Source: Clavibacter michiganensis (GTDB lineage: Bacteria > Actinomycetota > Actinomycetes > Actinomycetales > Microbacteriaceae). Taken from it: a stretch of DNA of 64,000 bases. Each line of letters opens with the position of its first letter. Positions within the stretch are counted from its first letter, which is position 1. A program made the translations under genes and the position numbers. The notes beneath the pieces were generated by a model, which worked only from the letters and a program-made list of their open reading frames with translations, searched no databases and was not told the origin of the DNA. The stretch spans positions 429,500 to 493,499 of the forward strand of contig NZ_MDJZ01000016.1 of the NCBI RefSeq assembly GCF_002151125.1, read 5' to 3'. Below are positions 52,749 to 61,736 of this stretch, piece by piece.

Positions 52749-53750
52749 CTACGACGCGGCCGGGCGCGACGTCGTCCGGGGCGCGGCCGGCGCGCGCGTC
52801 GCGATGGCGACCCCGGCGGCCACGCACACCACGACGATCGCGCCGAGCTGCACCGGCGCGAGCGTCTCGCGCAGCACGATCACGCCGAGGATCGCGGCGA
52901 CCACCGGGCTGAGGCTCGTGAGCACGGCGAACAGGCGCGGGGTGATGCGGCGGAGGATCACGGTGTCGAGCGAGTAGGGCACCGCCGACGAGAGCAGGCC
53001 GATCGCCACGAGCAGGCCGAGGATCCGCCCGTCGATCGCCGCGACGTCGAGCGTGAGGAGCGCCCACGGCACCAGCACGACGAGGCTCACGATGCTCGCG
53101 ACCGCGATCCCCTGGAACCCCGGCAGCCGTTCGGCCACCCGGCGGGTGAAGACGATGTAGCCCGCCCAGGTGACGGCGGCGGTCGCGCCGCAGACGAGGC
53201 CGAACGCGTCGATCCGCCCCTCGAGCCCGGTGAGCACGACGACGCCCGCGGCTGCCACGAGCGCGCACGCCGCATCGAGGAGCCGGCGCGAGGCGAGCAG
53301 CGCGATCGACAGCGGCCCGAGGAACTCGATGGTCGCCGCGATGCCGAGGCCCAGCCGGTCGACGGCCGCGTAGTAGGAGAGGTTCATCAGCGACAGCGCG
53401 AGGCCGAGCATCACGGCGGGCACGAGCTGCGCGCGCGTCATGCGGTGGATCCGCGGCCGCGCCACCGGCAGCACGAGCGCCGCCATCATCACCTGCCGCG
53501 CGGCGACCACGAGCACGGGGCCGACCGCGGGGATCACGAGGCCGGCGAGCGAGGATCCGAAGCTGACGCTGACGATGGTGCCGACCTGCAGCGCGGCGCC
53601 CGCGGCGGTGGTGCGGGCGCCCGGCGTCGCGGGGGAGCCGGCGGCGGCCGTCGCGTCGGCGACCGCGGCCTCGACGCCGGCGGGGGTGGTGCCGGGGGCG
53701 GATCCCGGGTGCGCAGCCGCCGGGTCGACGGGGTCCCCGGGGCTGGTCAC
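52749..53750 (-). CDS. EamA/RhtA-type drug/metabolite transporter
   Basis: A 333-residue inner-membrane exporter with ten hydrophobic helices in two EamA repeats. The segments GIAATIEFLGPLSIALLASRR and LFAVLTSLSPVVAAILGVIVLRE are characteristic, the second being the RhtA-like end of repeat 2. RhtA in E. coli exports threonine and homoserine; the substrate here is unknown. A 50-residue Ala/Pro-rich N-terminal tail precedes helix 1, so the GTG 53750 start is uncertain and a later one is possible. Confidence 0.83.
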   Translation of the reverse strand: MTSPGDPVDPAAAHPGSAPGTTPAGVEAAVADATAAAGSPATPGARTTAAGAALQVGTIVSVSFGSSLAGLVIPAVGPVLVVAARQVMMAALVLPVARPRIHRMTRAQLVPAVMLGLALSLMNLSYYAAVDRLGLGIAATIEFLGPLSIALLASRRLLDAACALVAAAGVVVLTGLEGRIDAFGLVCGATAAVTWAGYIVFTRRVAERLPGFQGIAVASIVSLVVLVPWALLTLDVAAIDGRILGLLVAIGLLSSAVPYSLDTVILRRITPRLFAVLTSLSPVVAAILGVIVLRETLAPVQLGAIVVVCVAAGVAIATRAPAAPRTTSRPAAS

Positions 53751-53814
53751 CTCGCGAGCGTACCGACGCGGGGGACGGGCGACCGCGCGGGGGCGACCGG
53801 GATCGCGCGGCGGA

Positions 53815-54306
53815 TCAGCGGACGAGGTCGCCGAAGGGCTCGCGGGGCGGCGGCAGCCGGCCCGCGGCCGTGAGGACCGCATCCTCCAGGGAGTCGGCGA
53901 GGTCCTCCCACCGGTCGTCGCAGGCGTCGCAGCCGCAGGGCGGGAACGCCTCGGCCATGCGCCGCCCGGAGTGCAGCAGCACGCCGGGGAACGAGGTGTA
54001 CTCGAGCGCGAGCGTCCGGCCGGTCCCGTCACGCGGCGCGAGGCGGACGGAGCGGACGGCGTCGGGGTGCGGATCCGCGAGGGACGGGTCCGCGCCCTCC
54101 ACGACCGTCACCTCGTGCGTCGCGGCGAGGTGCGCGACGAGCGCGTCGGCCACCGCGTGCAGCGGCGCGAACCGCTCGAGGTGCGACGTGCGCGAGTACG
54201 CGTCCTCGGGCGGACCCTCGGCGTCGTCCCACCGCGATCCGTAGGCGACGCCGGCGTCGTCGAGCGCGGCCGGGGCGTCGATGGCGGGGCGGACGTAGGC
54301 GGCCAT
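53815..54306 (-). CDS. DUF6226-like protein
   Basis: A 163-residue soluble protein of unknown function. A central segment LEYTSFPGVLLHSGRRMAEAFPPCGCDACDD carries a CGCDAC cluster that could bind a metal, and the N-terminal part has FAPLHAVADALVAHLAATHEV. I associate this pattern with DUF6226, an actinobacterial family, with moderate certainty. ATG 54306 is chosen over an upstream in-frame start (54342) that lies in the intergenic region. Neighbours give no functional clue. Confidence 0.65.
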   Translation of the reverse strand: MAAYVRPAIDAPAALDDAGVAYGSRWDDAEGPPEDAYSRTSHLERFAPLHAVADALVAHLAATHEVTVVEGADPSLADPHPDAVRSVRLAPRDGTGRTLALEYTSFPGVLLHSGRRMAEAFPPCGCDACDDRWEDLADSLEDAVLTAAGRLPPPREPFGDLVR

Positions 54307-54373
54307 GTCCGGAGGGTAGCGATCGGCCGCGCGGAGGCGCACGCCCCCGAACGGCCGATCGGGGACGCGTCGC

Positions 54374-55213
54374 TCAGCGGACGGCGGCCCGCTCCTGCAC
54401 CCGGGTCCGCCGGTCGAGCGGGAAGCGCGCGCCCGGGCGGGCGAGCAGCGTCGCGCAGTCGGGGCCGGCGGCGTCCGCGGCGTCGGCGAGGATCCGCGGG
54501 GCGAGGGCCTGGTCGGCGATGTGGCTCACGAGGAGCGTGCCGACCCCCGATCCCGCGGCGACCGCGCCCGCGCCCGCGCCGGTCAGGTGCCCGTGGCCCT
54601 CGAGCTCCTGCGGCGTGGCCGTGAGGTAGGTCGCCTCGCAGACGAACAGGTCCGCGTCGTGCGCGGCGGCGCGGAGGCCGGGGCAGTCCGAGGTGTCGCT
54701 CGAGAACGCGACGGTCGCGCCGGTCTCCCGGTCCGCGAAGCGCAGCGACGCGCTCGGCACGGCGTGGTGCGCGGCGAACGCCGTGAGCAGGAGGCCCGGC
54801 GCGACCTCGAACGGGGTCGGCGTTGCGAGGTCGAGCCCCCGCACGTCGAAGGCCTGCGCGAGCGGGGCCTGCAGGGTCGGCACGGTCGGGATCCCGATGA
54901 GCTCGTCGAAGGACGCCACGTAGTCGAGGCTCTCGGCGGGCAGGTGCAGGGGCACGCGGCGCGCGCGCGGCCGCGGGAACTGCAGGCGGAACGCGAGCGC
55001 GCCGAGATCCAGCGCGTGGTCGGCGTGCCGATGCGTGACGACCACGGCGACCAGGTCGTCGAGGGCGCCGCGCTCCGCGAGCTCGCGCACGATGCCGGGA
55101 CCGCAGTCCACGAGCACCGAGCCGTGCGGGCCGCGGAGCAGGTAGCCGCTGGCGGCGGATCCGGCGACGGGCGCGGTCGCGGCGACGCCGAGGATGTCCA
55201 GGGTCCAGGTCAT
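54374..55213 (-). CDS. MBL-fold metallo-hydrolase (RNase Z/PhnP-like branch), last gene of the ABC importer operon
   Basis: A 279-residue beta-lactamase-fold hydrolase. Metal ligands are in VTHRHADHALD (His-x-His-x-Asp-His), with later His in FAAHHAVPS and Asp in FSSDTSDCPGL, and a final His in GTLLVSHIAD. The segment SGYLLRGPHGSVLVDCGPGIVREL is that of the RNase Z/phosphodiesterase-like branch. ATG 55213 overlaps the stop of the ABC ATPase gene in ATGA, so it is translationally coupled to an importer. That suggests it hydrolyses the imported compound, perhaps a phosphodiester or lactone (inference). Confidence 0.82.
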   Translation of the reverse strand: MTWTLDILGVAATAPVAGSAASGYLLRGPHGSVLVDCGPGIVRELAERGALDDLVAVVVTHRHADHALDLGALAFRLQFPRPRARRVPLHLPAESLDYVASFDELIGIPTVPTLQAPLAQAFDVRGLDLATPTPFEVAPGLLLTAFAAHHAVPSASLRFADRETGATVAFSSDTSDCPGLRAAAHDADLFVCEATYLTATPQELEGHGHLTGAGAGAVAAGSGVGTLLVSHIADQALAPRILADAADAAGPDCATLLARPGARFPLDRRTRVQERAAVR

Positions 55214-56403
55214 GCGCGTCGTCCTCTCGTACGCGATCGGCCGGGCGCGGGCGCGGGCGGCCAGGGGGATGCGGGGGAGGCGGCCGGGGATGCGTGCACG
55301 GTCGTGCCCGGCGCGTCGAGGCGCAGGTGCACGGCGTGGCCCGGCAGGTGCGGGGCGGCGCTCGACACGGTGAGCTCGGTGCCGTCGACCGCGCCGGATC
55401 CGTCGCCCACGAGCCGCAGCCGGAGTGCCCACGACGATCCGCGCGGCTCGACGTCGACGACCACGGCGGGGCGGGATCCGGCGACGGGCCGCTCGTGCAG
55501 GCTCGCGCCGCCGATGGGCCGGACCACCGCGAAGCACGCGCCCTCCGCCGGCACGTCGCCGTCCGTCGCGAACGCCGCGACGGGCATGCGCCAGTCGTCC
55601 GCGAGGACCAGCTCGCCGTCGGCCACGAGCGCGGGCAGGGCCGCGGCGCCGGCGACGAACTCGGCCACGAACGGATCCGCCGGCCGGCTCCACACGCCCT
55701 CGACCGTGTCGCGCTGGATGAGCCGCCCGTCGCGCATCACCGCGACCTCGTCGGCCAGCGCGAGCGCCTCGGCCTGGTCGTGCGTGACGATGATGGTGCA
55801 GCAGTCCGCCTCGGCGAGCAGGCGCCGGAGGTCGCGGCGCATGCCGTCGCGCAGCTGCGGGTCGAGCGCGGAGAGCGGCTCGTCCAGCAGCAGCACGCGC
55901 GGGCGGATCGCGAGGGCCCGGGCGAGCGCGACGCGCTGGCGCTGCCCGCCGGAGAGCTGGGCGGGGGAGCGGTCGGCGTACGCGGTCATGCGCGTGAGCT
56001 CGAGCGCGTGGTCCACCCGCTCGTCCCGCTCGGCGCGCGGCACCCGCTGCGCGCGCAGGCCGTACGCCACGTTGTCGCGCACGCTCAGGTGCGGGAACAG
56101 CGCGTAGGACTGCGGCACGTAGCCGATGCGGCGGCGCTCGGCGCGGAGCCGGGTGGCGTCCTCGCCGTCGAGGTGGAGGGATCCGCTCGACGGCGTGAGC
56201 AGCCCGGCGATGAGCCGCAGCAGCGTGGACTTGCCGCATCCGCTCGGCCCGACGAGCGCGAGCACGCGGCCGGGTGCGACCTCGAGGCTCACGTCGGCGA
56301 CGGCCTGCGTGGATCCGTAGCGGTGCCCGATCCCCTCCAGCCGCAGCGCGGGGACGGGGGCGGCGGCGGTCGCGGGGGCGGCCGGGGCGTCGAGGACGGT
56401 CAT
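55210..56403 (-). CDS. ABC transporter ATP-binding protein (Fe3+/thiamine/polyamine-type)
   Basis: A 397-residue ATPase with Walker A GPSGCGKST, signature LSGGQRQR, Walker B LLLDEPLSALD, switch VTHDQAEALALADEV, and a C-terminal TOBE-like domain (about 250-370) typical of the type-I importers for iron, thiamine, spermidine or 2-aminoethylphosphonate. Its start overlaps the permease stop and its stop overlaps the MBL gene start. The last 30 residues are Ala/Pro-rich. Confidence 0.9.
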   Translation of the reverse strand: MTVLDAPAAPATAAAPVPALRLEGIGHRYGSTQAVADVSLEVAPGRVLALVGPSGCGKSTLLRLIAGLLTPSSGSLHLDGEDATRLRAERRRIGYVPQSYALFPHLSVRDNVAYGLRAQRVPRAERDERVDHALELTRMTAYADRSPAQLSGGQRQRVALARALAIRPRVLLLDEPLSALDPQLRDGMRRDLRRLLAEADCCTIIVTHDQAEALALADEVAVMRDGRLIQRDTVEGVWSRPADPFVAEFVAGAAALPALVADGELVLADDWRMPVAAFATDGDVPAEGACFAVVRPIGGASLHERPVAGSRPAVVVDVEPRGSSWALRLRLVGDGSGAVDGTELTVSSAAPHLPGHAVHLRLDAPGTTVHASPAASPASPWPPAPAPGRSRTRGRRA

Positions 56404-57197
56404 GCGTTCTCCTTCCGGGAGAGGGCGTTGCGCGCCAGCAGGGCGTCGGCGACGGCGGCGGGCACGAGGGCCACGCCGAAGAGCAGGGATCCCGCGGCGC
56501 CGAGCTCGAGCCGCTGGGTGGTGAAGGCGGAGTAGAGCGCGAACGGCGCGGTCTGGTTGGCGGGCGGCACCACGAAGAAGCTGAGGTTGAACTCGCCGAT
56601 GGAGAGCGCCGCGGCCATGAGGAGCGCGGCCGCGAGCGGGAGGCGGATGGCCGGCAGCGTGATCGTCAGGAGCCGGCGCACGGGGCCCGCACCCAGCGTC
56701 GCGGCCACGCGCTCCGCCTCGATCAGCTCGGCCGACGCGAGCGACGGCACGAGCCCCGCCACGAGGAACGGCAGCGCGATGAGCAGCTGCCCCACCACGA
56801 GGAGGGCGCCGCTCGTGCGCAGGTGCGGATCCGACGCGGCGAGCGCGAGCCCCAGCGCGACGCCGGGCACCGCGAGCGGCAGCATCGTGATCTGCCGGAC
56901 CGCGGCACCGCCCGGCACCAGCCGGCGGGCGAGCGCGTGGCAGAGCGGCAGCACGACGACGAGCGACAGCACGAGCACGACCGCGGTCACGGCGAGCGTC
57001 GGGCCGACGCGCGGGCGCAGCAGCTCCCACGCCATGGCGTACCAGTCGGCGGTGATCCCGCCCGCGAGCGGCCCGCGGGAGGCGTCGGGCGAGACGGACA
57101 CGACGACCGTGCCGAGGATGGGGACGAGCACGAACGCGACGCACAGCGCGAGGGCGGCGGGGCCGACGCGGTCGCGGTGCCCGGGGCGGCGGCTCAC
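56400..57197 (-). CDS. ABC transporter permease 2
   Basis: A 265-residue BPD_transp_1 permease with six hydrophobic helices. The coupling loop is ELIEAERVAATLGAGPVRRL, the EAA motif, followed by TLPAIRLPLAAALLMAAALSIGEFNLSFFV. GTG 57197 overlaps the stop of permease 1 (GTGA). Together with permease 1 it forms the channel of the importer. Confidence 0.88.
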   Translation of the reverse strand: MSRRPGHRDRVGPAALALCVAFVLVPILGTVVVSVSPDASRGPLAGGITADWYAMAWELLRPRVGPTLAVTAVVLVLSLVVVLPLCHALARRLVPGGAAVRQITMLPLAVPGVALGLALAASDPHLRTSGALLVVGQLLIALPFLVAGLVPSLASAELIEAERVAATLGAGPVRRLLTITLPAIRLPLAAALLMAAALSIGEFNLSFFVVPPANQTAPFALYSAFTTQRLELGAAGSLLFGVALVPAAVADALLARNALSRKENA

Positions 57198-58180
57198 CGG
57201 ATCCCCCGGCCGGCGACGACGGGCGCCATGGCGGGATCGACGGCGGACGACGCGGCGGCGGCCCCGGGCGGCACGGCGACCGGCGCGACGGACGCGACCA
57301 GCGCATCGGATGCGCCGCCCGACCGGGCACCGCGCCCGTCGACGATCCGCGCCCCGACCGCGCACAGCACGAGCGACAGCACCGCGAGCAGCGCCAGCAC
57401 CACGGAGAGCGCGGCGGCGAGGCCCTGGTCGCCCTGGTTGTAGAGGGCGTCCGCCACGTCGAGCGGCAGCACGCGGATCCCCTCCGAGAGCGTCGCGGCC
57501 GTGCCGTACGCCCCGAGCGAGGTCGCCATGCAGACGCCGGCGGCGGCGAGGAGCGGCCCGCGCAGCAGCGGCATCGTCACCGACCACGCGACGCGCGCCG
57601 GGTAGGCGCCGAGCGAGGCCGCGACCGCGGTGAGCTCGGGATCCAGCCCCGACGCCGCGCCGCGCAGCGTGCCGATCACGCGCGGGATGCAGAAGTACAC
57701 GTACGCCGCGGCGAGCCCGCCGGCCGTGTACGCCCAGCGCCCGCCGGGATCGCCCGTGACGGCCTCGATCGCCTGCGAGAGCAGCCCGTTGCGGCCGAGC
57801 ATGACGATCACGAAGAAGCCGATGACGATGCCCGGGAACGCGAGCGGGAAGACGAGCACGGCGTCCACGAGGGCGGAGGTGCGCGGCCCGGAGCGGGCGA
57901 GCGTGATGGCGGCGGGCGTGCAGATCGCGAGCGTCACGATCGTGACGCCGGCGGACAGCAGCATCGTCGTGACGAGGGAGGCGCGGAGCCGGTCGTCGGT
58001 CACGAGCGCCGCGTAGTTGTCGAGCGTGAGCCCGCCCTCGCGCACCCCGAGGACCGTGCGGTGCAGCGAGTCGATCACGAGACCCGCGAGGGGCCGCAGC
58101 AGGAACCAGACGAGGAGCGCGAGGGCGGGGAGGGCGGCGACGAGGCCGCCCCAGCCGACCCGGAGGGGTCGCGTGGGCAC
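57194..58180 (-). CDS. ABC transporter permease 1
   Basis: A 328-residue BPD_transp_1 permease. The EAA loop reads LDPELTAVAASLGAYPARVAW and is followed by VTMPLLRGPLLAAAGVCMATSLGAYG. The C-terminal 45 residues after the last helix are Ala/Gly/Pro-rich and cytoplasmic. It lies 3 bases downstream of the binding-protein gene. Confidence 0.88.
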   Translation of the reverse strand: MPTRPLRVGWGGLVAALPALALLVWFLLRPLAGLVIDSLHRTVLGVREGGLTLDNYAALVTDDRLRASLVTTMLLSAGVTIVTLAICTPAAITLARSGPRTSALVDAVLVFPLAFPGIVIGFFVIVMLGRNGLLSQAIEAVTGDPGGRWAYTAGGLAAAYVYFCIPRVIGTLRGAASGLDPELTAVAASLGAYPARVAWSVTMPLLRGPLLAAAGVCMATSLGAYGTAATLSEGIRVLPLDVADALYNQGDQGLAAALSVVLALLAVLSLVLCAVGARIVDGRGARSGGASDALVASVAPVAVPPGAAAASSAVDPAMAPVVAGRGIR

Positions 58181-58183
58181 GGT

Positions 58184-59248
58184 CTAGCGGACCTCCGCCT
58201 GGTACTGGGTGACGAAGGCGGCCTGCGCGTCGGCGAGGGCCGCGTAGTCGACGACCTGCGCGCGCGCGAAGTCCTCCGCGCTCTCCACCTCGTCGGCGAT
58301 CTCCGCGGGCACCTCGCCCGAGATCGGCCGCACGTAGCCGCCGGCGAGCGTCGACTGGCCGTCCTCGGAGAGCAGGTAGTCGAGCCACTGCTTCGCGAGC
58401 TCGGGGTGCGGGGCGTCCTTCACGAGCGCCGCGATGTACGGCACCTGGAGGGAGCCCTCGGCGGGGATCACGACGTCGAGCGGGGCGCCGTCGTTGTACT
58501 TGGCCGCGTAGCCGTTGAAGTCCGCGTCGATGAGGATCGGGATCTCGCCCTGCACGACCTTGGCCGTGGCGGTCTGCGCCGGCGTGACGGCGCCGTTCGC
58601 CTTGAGCTGCCGGAGGTAGTCGATGCCGGGGCCGAAGTCGTCGATCGTCCCGCCCATGGCGAGGTTCACGGCGGCGGCGACCGAGTAGCCGACGGCGGCC
58701 TGCGAGGGGTCGAGGTAGCCGGTCATGCCGCGGTACTCCGGCTCCAGGAGATCCGCCCAGCTGGTCGGGCAGGGGAGGTCGCCGAGCGCCTCGGTGTTGC
58801 AGATGAAGGCGATGGCGCCCGTGTGCACGGCGAACCAGCGGCCCTCGGGGTCCTTGAGCCCGTCGGGGATGGCGTCGAACCCGGGCGGCTCGTACGCCTC
58901 GGTCACGCCGGCCTCGACGGCCTTCGGGCCGAACGCGATGCCGAGGTAGACGGCGTCCGCCTGGGGCGCGGCCTGCTCGGCCACCAGCGCGGCGAGCGCC
59001 TGGCCGGAGTTCTTGCTGTCGCTCGGGGCGGCGACCGACCGCTCGGTGCCGAACTGCGCGAGCAGCGCGCCGAAGTTCGCGAACGAGGAGGGGGAGTTGT
59101 AGGTGATGAGCGTGCCGGCCGAGGTGTCGCCGGAGCCGGCGGCAGCGGGGGATCCGGTGCCGGTGCTGGCCGAGGTGCAGCCGGCCAGGGCGAGCGCGGC
59201 GACGGCGGCGATGGCCGTGGCGGCGACGCGGGTGCGGAGCAGGGACAT
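58184..59248 (-). CDS. ABC transporter substrate-binding lipoprotein (type-II, Fe/thiamine/AEP-like)
   Basis: A 354-residue lipoprotein with lipobox LALAGC at the end of the signal segment. The mature protein begins LITYNSPSSFANFGALLAQF and has VYLGIAFGPKAVEAG, GAIAFICNTEALG, CPTSWADLLEPEYRG and LDYLLSEDGQSTLA, the pattern of the extracellular solute-binding family 1/13 that serves iron(III), thiamine, polyamine and 2-aminoethylphosphonate importers. No Tyr triad for iron is obvious to me. The ligand is therefore open. Upstream is a LacI-type operator, so a carbon-source-like inducer is plausible. Confidence 0.85.
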   Translation of the reverse strand: MSLLRTRVAATAIAAVAALALAGCTSASTGTGSPAAAGSGDTSAGTLITYNSPSSFANFGALLAQFGTERSVAAPSDSKNSGQALAALVAEQAAPQADAVYLGIAFGPKAVEAGVTEAYEPPGFDAIPDGLKDPEGRWFAVHTGAIAFICNTEALGDLPCPTSWADLLEPEYRGMTGYLDPSQAAVGYSVAAAVNLAMGGTIDDFGPGIDYLRQLKANGAVTPAQTATAKVVQGEIPILIDADFNGYAAKYNDGAPLDVVIPAEGSLQVPYIAALVKDAPHPELAKQWLDYLLSEDGQSTLAGGYVRPISGEVPAEIADEVESAEDFARAQVVDYAALADAQAAFVTQYQAEVR

Positions 59249-59272
59249 GCGGGTGGGCCTTTCGTCGAGGAT

Positions 59273-59290
59273 GACTAAAACGTTAAAGTC
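59273..59290. promoter_or_regulatory. LacI-type palindromic operator between the importer and lacI genes
   Basis: GACTAAAACGTTAAAGTC is an 18-base palindrome with central CG; only the symmetrical A/A pairs three and four bases out from the centre on each side break the symmetry. It lies 25 bases upstream of the binding-protein start codon in the 156-base divergent region. LacI-family operators have this form. Confidence 0.75.
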
Positions 59291-59404
59291 GTCGAGCGGC
59301 CCGCTCCGGTCCGCGACGTGAACGCCGCCTTAACGCCTGCGGTCGCACCGGTCCGTCACGCGGCTCCGGCCGATGCGCGGGCCCCGAGACGCTAGGAATG
59401 ACGG

Positions 59405-60445
59405 ATGACCCGCGACCCCGCCCCGCGCCGACGGGTCTCGCTCACCGACGTCGCCCGCGAGGCCGGCGTCTCGGCGACCGCGGCGAGCTTCGCGCTCAAC
59501 GGGCGGTCGGGGGTCGGCGAGGTCGTGCGGGCGCGCGTCAAGGAGGCCGCCGCGCGGCTCGGCTACGTGCCGTCCACCTCGGCGGTCGCGCTGCGCACCG
59601 GCCGCTCCGGCGCGGTGGGCCTCCTCATCCGCAACATGCGGAACCCCTTCTTCCTCGACGTCATCGACGGCTTCGACGCCACGTGCGCGGCGGCCGGGCT
59701 GGGCGTCGTCATCGGATCCGCCGACTACTCGCCCGCGCGCGAGGCCGAGCTCGTGGCGACCTTCGCGGCGCGCGGCGTCGACGGGCTCGCGCTCGCGCCC
59801 ATCGGCGGGGGGAGCGCGGCGGCCGACTGGGACGGATCCACCGGCAAGCCCGTCGTGCTCATCAACGGCGCCCGCCACGCGCCCGGGATCGACGCGAGCC
59901 GCGTGCACGTCGACGGCGAGCAGGCGGTCGCGCAGGCCATGGAGCACCTGGCGGAGCTGGGGCACCGGCGCATCGCCATCGTCGCCGCGCCCCGCGACCG
60001 CATCGCCGACGACGAGCGGGTCGCGGCCTTCCACCGGATCTGCGCCGAGCGCGGCCTCGCCCCGCGCGTGATCGAGACGGCCATGCAGCACGACGCCGCC
60101 GTCCAGGCGCTCACGCGCGCGCTCGCCGAGCCCGCGGCCACCCGGCCCACCGCGATCGTGACGAGCAGCGACTACCTCGCGACCGCCGTCTACTCGGCCG
60201 CCGCGACGGCCGGGCTCCGGATGGGCGTCGACGTCAGCGTCGTCGGCCACGACGACCTCGGCACGAGCCGCTTCCTCGCGCCGGCGCTCACGACCATCGC
60301 CGTCGACCGCACCGCGCTCGGCGCCGCGGCCGCCCGTCGGCTCATCGAGCGGCTCGACGGCGGCGAGGCCGGCACCACGGTCGTGCCGACCGCGCTCGTC
60401 GCCCGCGCGTCGACGGGACCCGCGCCGGCGGGCGGATCCGCCTAG
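59405..60445 (+). CDS. LacI-family regulator of the divergent ABC importer operon
   Basis: A 346-residue LacI protein. The HTH and hinge read VSLTDVAREAGVSATAASFALNGRSGV to LGYVPSTSAVALRTGRSGAVG over residues 11-70, followed by a type-I binding fold (RNMRNPFFLDVIDGF, ELGHRRIAIV, VVGHDDLGTSRFLAPALTTIAVDR). Divergent from the binding-protein operon, with a fitting palindrome in between, so it very likely represses that operon. Confidence 0.9.
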   Translation: MTRDPAPRRRVSLTDVAREAGVSATAASFALNGRSGVGEVVRARVKEAAARLGYVPSTSAVALRTGRSGAVGLLIRNMRNPFFLDVIDGFDATCAAAGLGVVIGSADYSPAREAELVATFAARGVDGLALAPIGGGSAAADWDGSTGKPVVLINGARHAPGIDASRVHVDGEQAVAQAMEHLAELGHRRIAIVAAPRDRIADDERVAAFHRICAERGLAPRVIETAMQHDAAVQALTRALAEPAATRPTAIVTSSDYLATAVYSAAATAGLRMGVDVSVVGHDDLGTSRFLAPALTTIAVDRTALGAAAARRLIERLDGGEAGTTVVPTALVARASTGPAPAGGSA

Positions 60446-61326
60446 CGCGGCAGCGCGTTCCCGTCGGCGTCGAGGTGGTCGCGCCAGCTCCGCTTCGGCT
60501 CCCAGCCGAGGAGGCGGCGGGCCTTCGCGGTCGAGATGCCGGAGGAGTCCACGCGCTCGATCGCCCGGAGCTCGATGGCGTCGCCGTAGTGCCGCTTCAG
60601 CTCGGCGGCGAAGTCGTGCCCGCCCGCGTTGTCGGCGGCCGCGATGTAGAAGACCTCGTGGCCGGGCAGGTCGGAGGCGACCGACAGCACGATCGCGTCG
60701 GCCAGGTCGTCCGCGTCGATGTAGCTCCAGAGGTTCGCGGTGAGCACGGAGGCGTCCCGCACCTGCTTGCCGAGGTTCGACGCGTAGTTGTCGTCGTTGT
60801 GCACGGTGCTCGGGCGGAGCGAGATCACGCGGATGTCGGAGCGGCGCACGGCCGCGTCCATCAGCTGCTCGCCGAAGGCCTTGGAGAGCGCGTACGGATC
60901 CTGCGGGTGGAGCGGGTGCTCCTCGTCCACGGGCGCGTAGTCGGGCAGGAACGGCCGCTCGGGGAAGAAGTTGCCGACGATGCTCTCGCTCGAGATGTTG
61001 ACGAAGCGCGGCACCCCGAAGCGCACGGCGGCCTCGATCAGGTGGAACGTCGACATGAGGTTCGTCTGCAGCACCACGTGCGCGGGGTTGCCCGTGGGCT
61101 GCGGGATCGCGGCGACGTGCACCACGGCGTCCATGCCGGCGACGACCGCGAACGCGTCACCCTGGTCGGTGAGGTCGGCCATCACGTAGCGGCCCGGCAC
61201 CACGACGCCGGCGTCGAAGACGGGACGCACGAGGTCGACGCCCGTGACGTCGTGCCCGGCGGCGACGAGCGCCTCGACGGCGGCGCGGCCGACCTTGCCG
61301 CGGGATCCGGTGACGAGGACCTTCAC
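60442..61326 (-). CDS. NAD-dependent epimerase/dehydratase family protein
   Basis: A 294-residue extended short-chain dehydrogenase. The nucleotide motif is VLVTGSRGKVGRAAVEAL, the catalytic Ser lies in FVNISSESIVGN, and YxxxK is DPYALSKAFGEQL. It may act on a sugar nucleotide, a uronate or another sugar; the family does not resolve this. GTG 61326 overlaps the stop of the upstream small gene in GTGA. It converges with the lacI gene with a 4-base overlap of the two stops. Confidence 0.85.
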   Translation of the reverse strand: MKVLVTGSRGKVGRAAVEALVAAGHDVTGVDLVRPVFDAGVVVPGRYVMADLTDQGDAFAVVAGMDAVVHVAAIPQPTGNPAHVVLQTNLMSTFHLIEAAVRFGVPRFVNISSESIVGNFFPERPFLPDYAPVDEEHPLHPQDPYALSKAFGEQLMDAAVRRSDIRVISLRPSTVHNDDNYASNLGKQVRDASVLTANLWSYIDADDLADAIVLSVASDLPGHEVFYIAAADNAGGHDFAAELKRHYGDAIELRAIERVDSSGISTAKARRLLGWEPKRSWRDHLDADGNALPR

Positions 61327-61736
61327 GACGCGGCCCCGTCCTGGGGAGCGTCGGCGGGCGCCTTCATCACGACGGGGACGAACGGGTCGTCCTCGATCCG
61401 CTCGGCGAACCACGTCTCGTCGACGTAGCCCTCGGACCACAGCTTCAGCGGCGTCGCGACGGTGGGCGTGAACAGCTCCCACCGGGTCCAGAGGCGCGCC
61501 TCCTCGGTCATCATCCGGCCGACCTCGCGGGTCCAGCGGACGACGACGTGGTCGGCGGGCAGCAGGCGCTCGAACGCAGCCTGCGCCTCGGCCAGGCGGG
61601 CGGACCTGGTGCCGTCGCCCGAGACCTGCTCGGCGCTGAGGGCGAGGACCAGCGTCCAGGTCGTGCTCTGCAGCTCGGCGTCGCGGGGGACGACGGCGTC
61701 CGGCGCGGGGGATGCGGGGGAGGGGTCGGTGCTCAT
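61323..61736 (-). CDS. Small conserved-looking protein, function unknown
   Basis: A 137-residue soluble protein with no motif I recognise. The middle is helical (EAQAAFERLLPADHVVVRWTREVGRM) and a Trp/Phe-rich part follows (ARLWTRWELFTPTVATPLKLW, YVDETWFAERIEDDPF). It overlaps the transporter gene upstream (ATGA) and the epimerase gene downstream (GTGA), so it is a true gene in a three-gene operon and may be an accessory protein to the epimerase. Confidence 0.65.
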   Translation of the reverse strand: MSTDPSPASPAPDAVVPRDAELQSTTWTLVLALSAEQVSGDGTRSARLAEAQAAFERLLPADHVVVRWTREVGRMMTEEARLWTRWELFTPTVATPLKLWSEGYVDETWFAERIEDDPFVPVVMKAPADAPQDGAAS

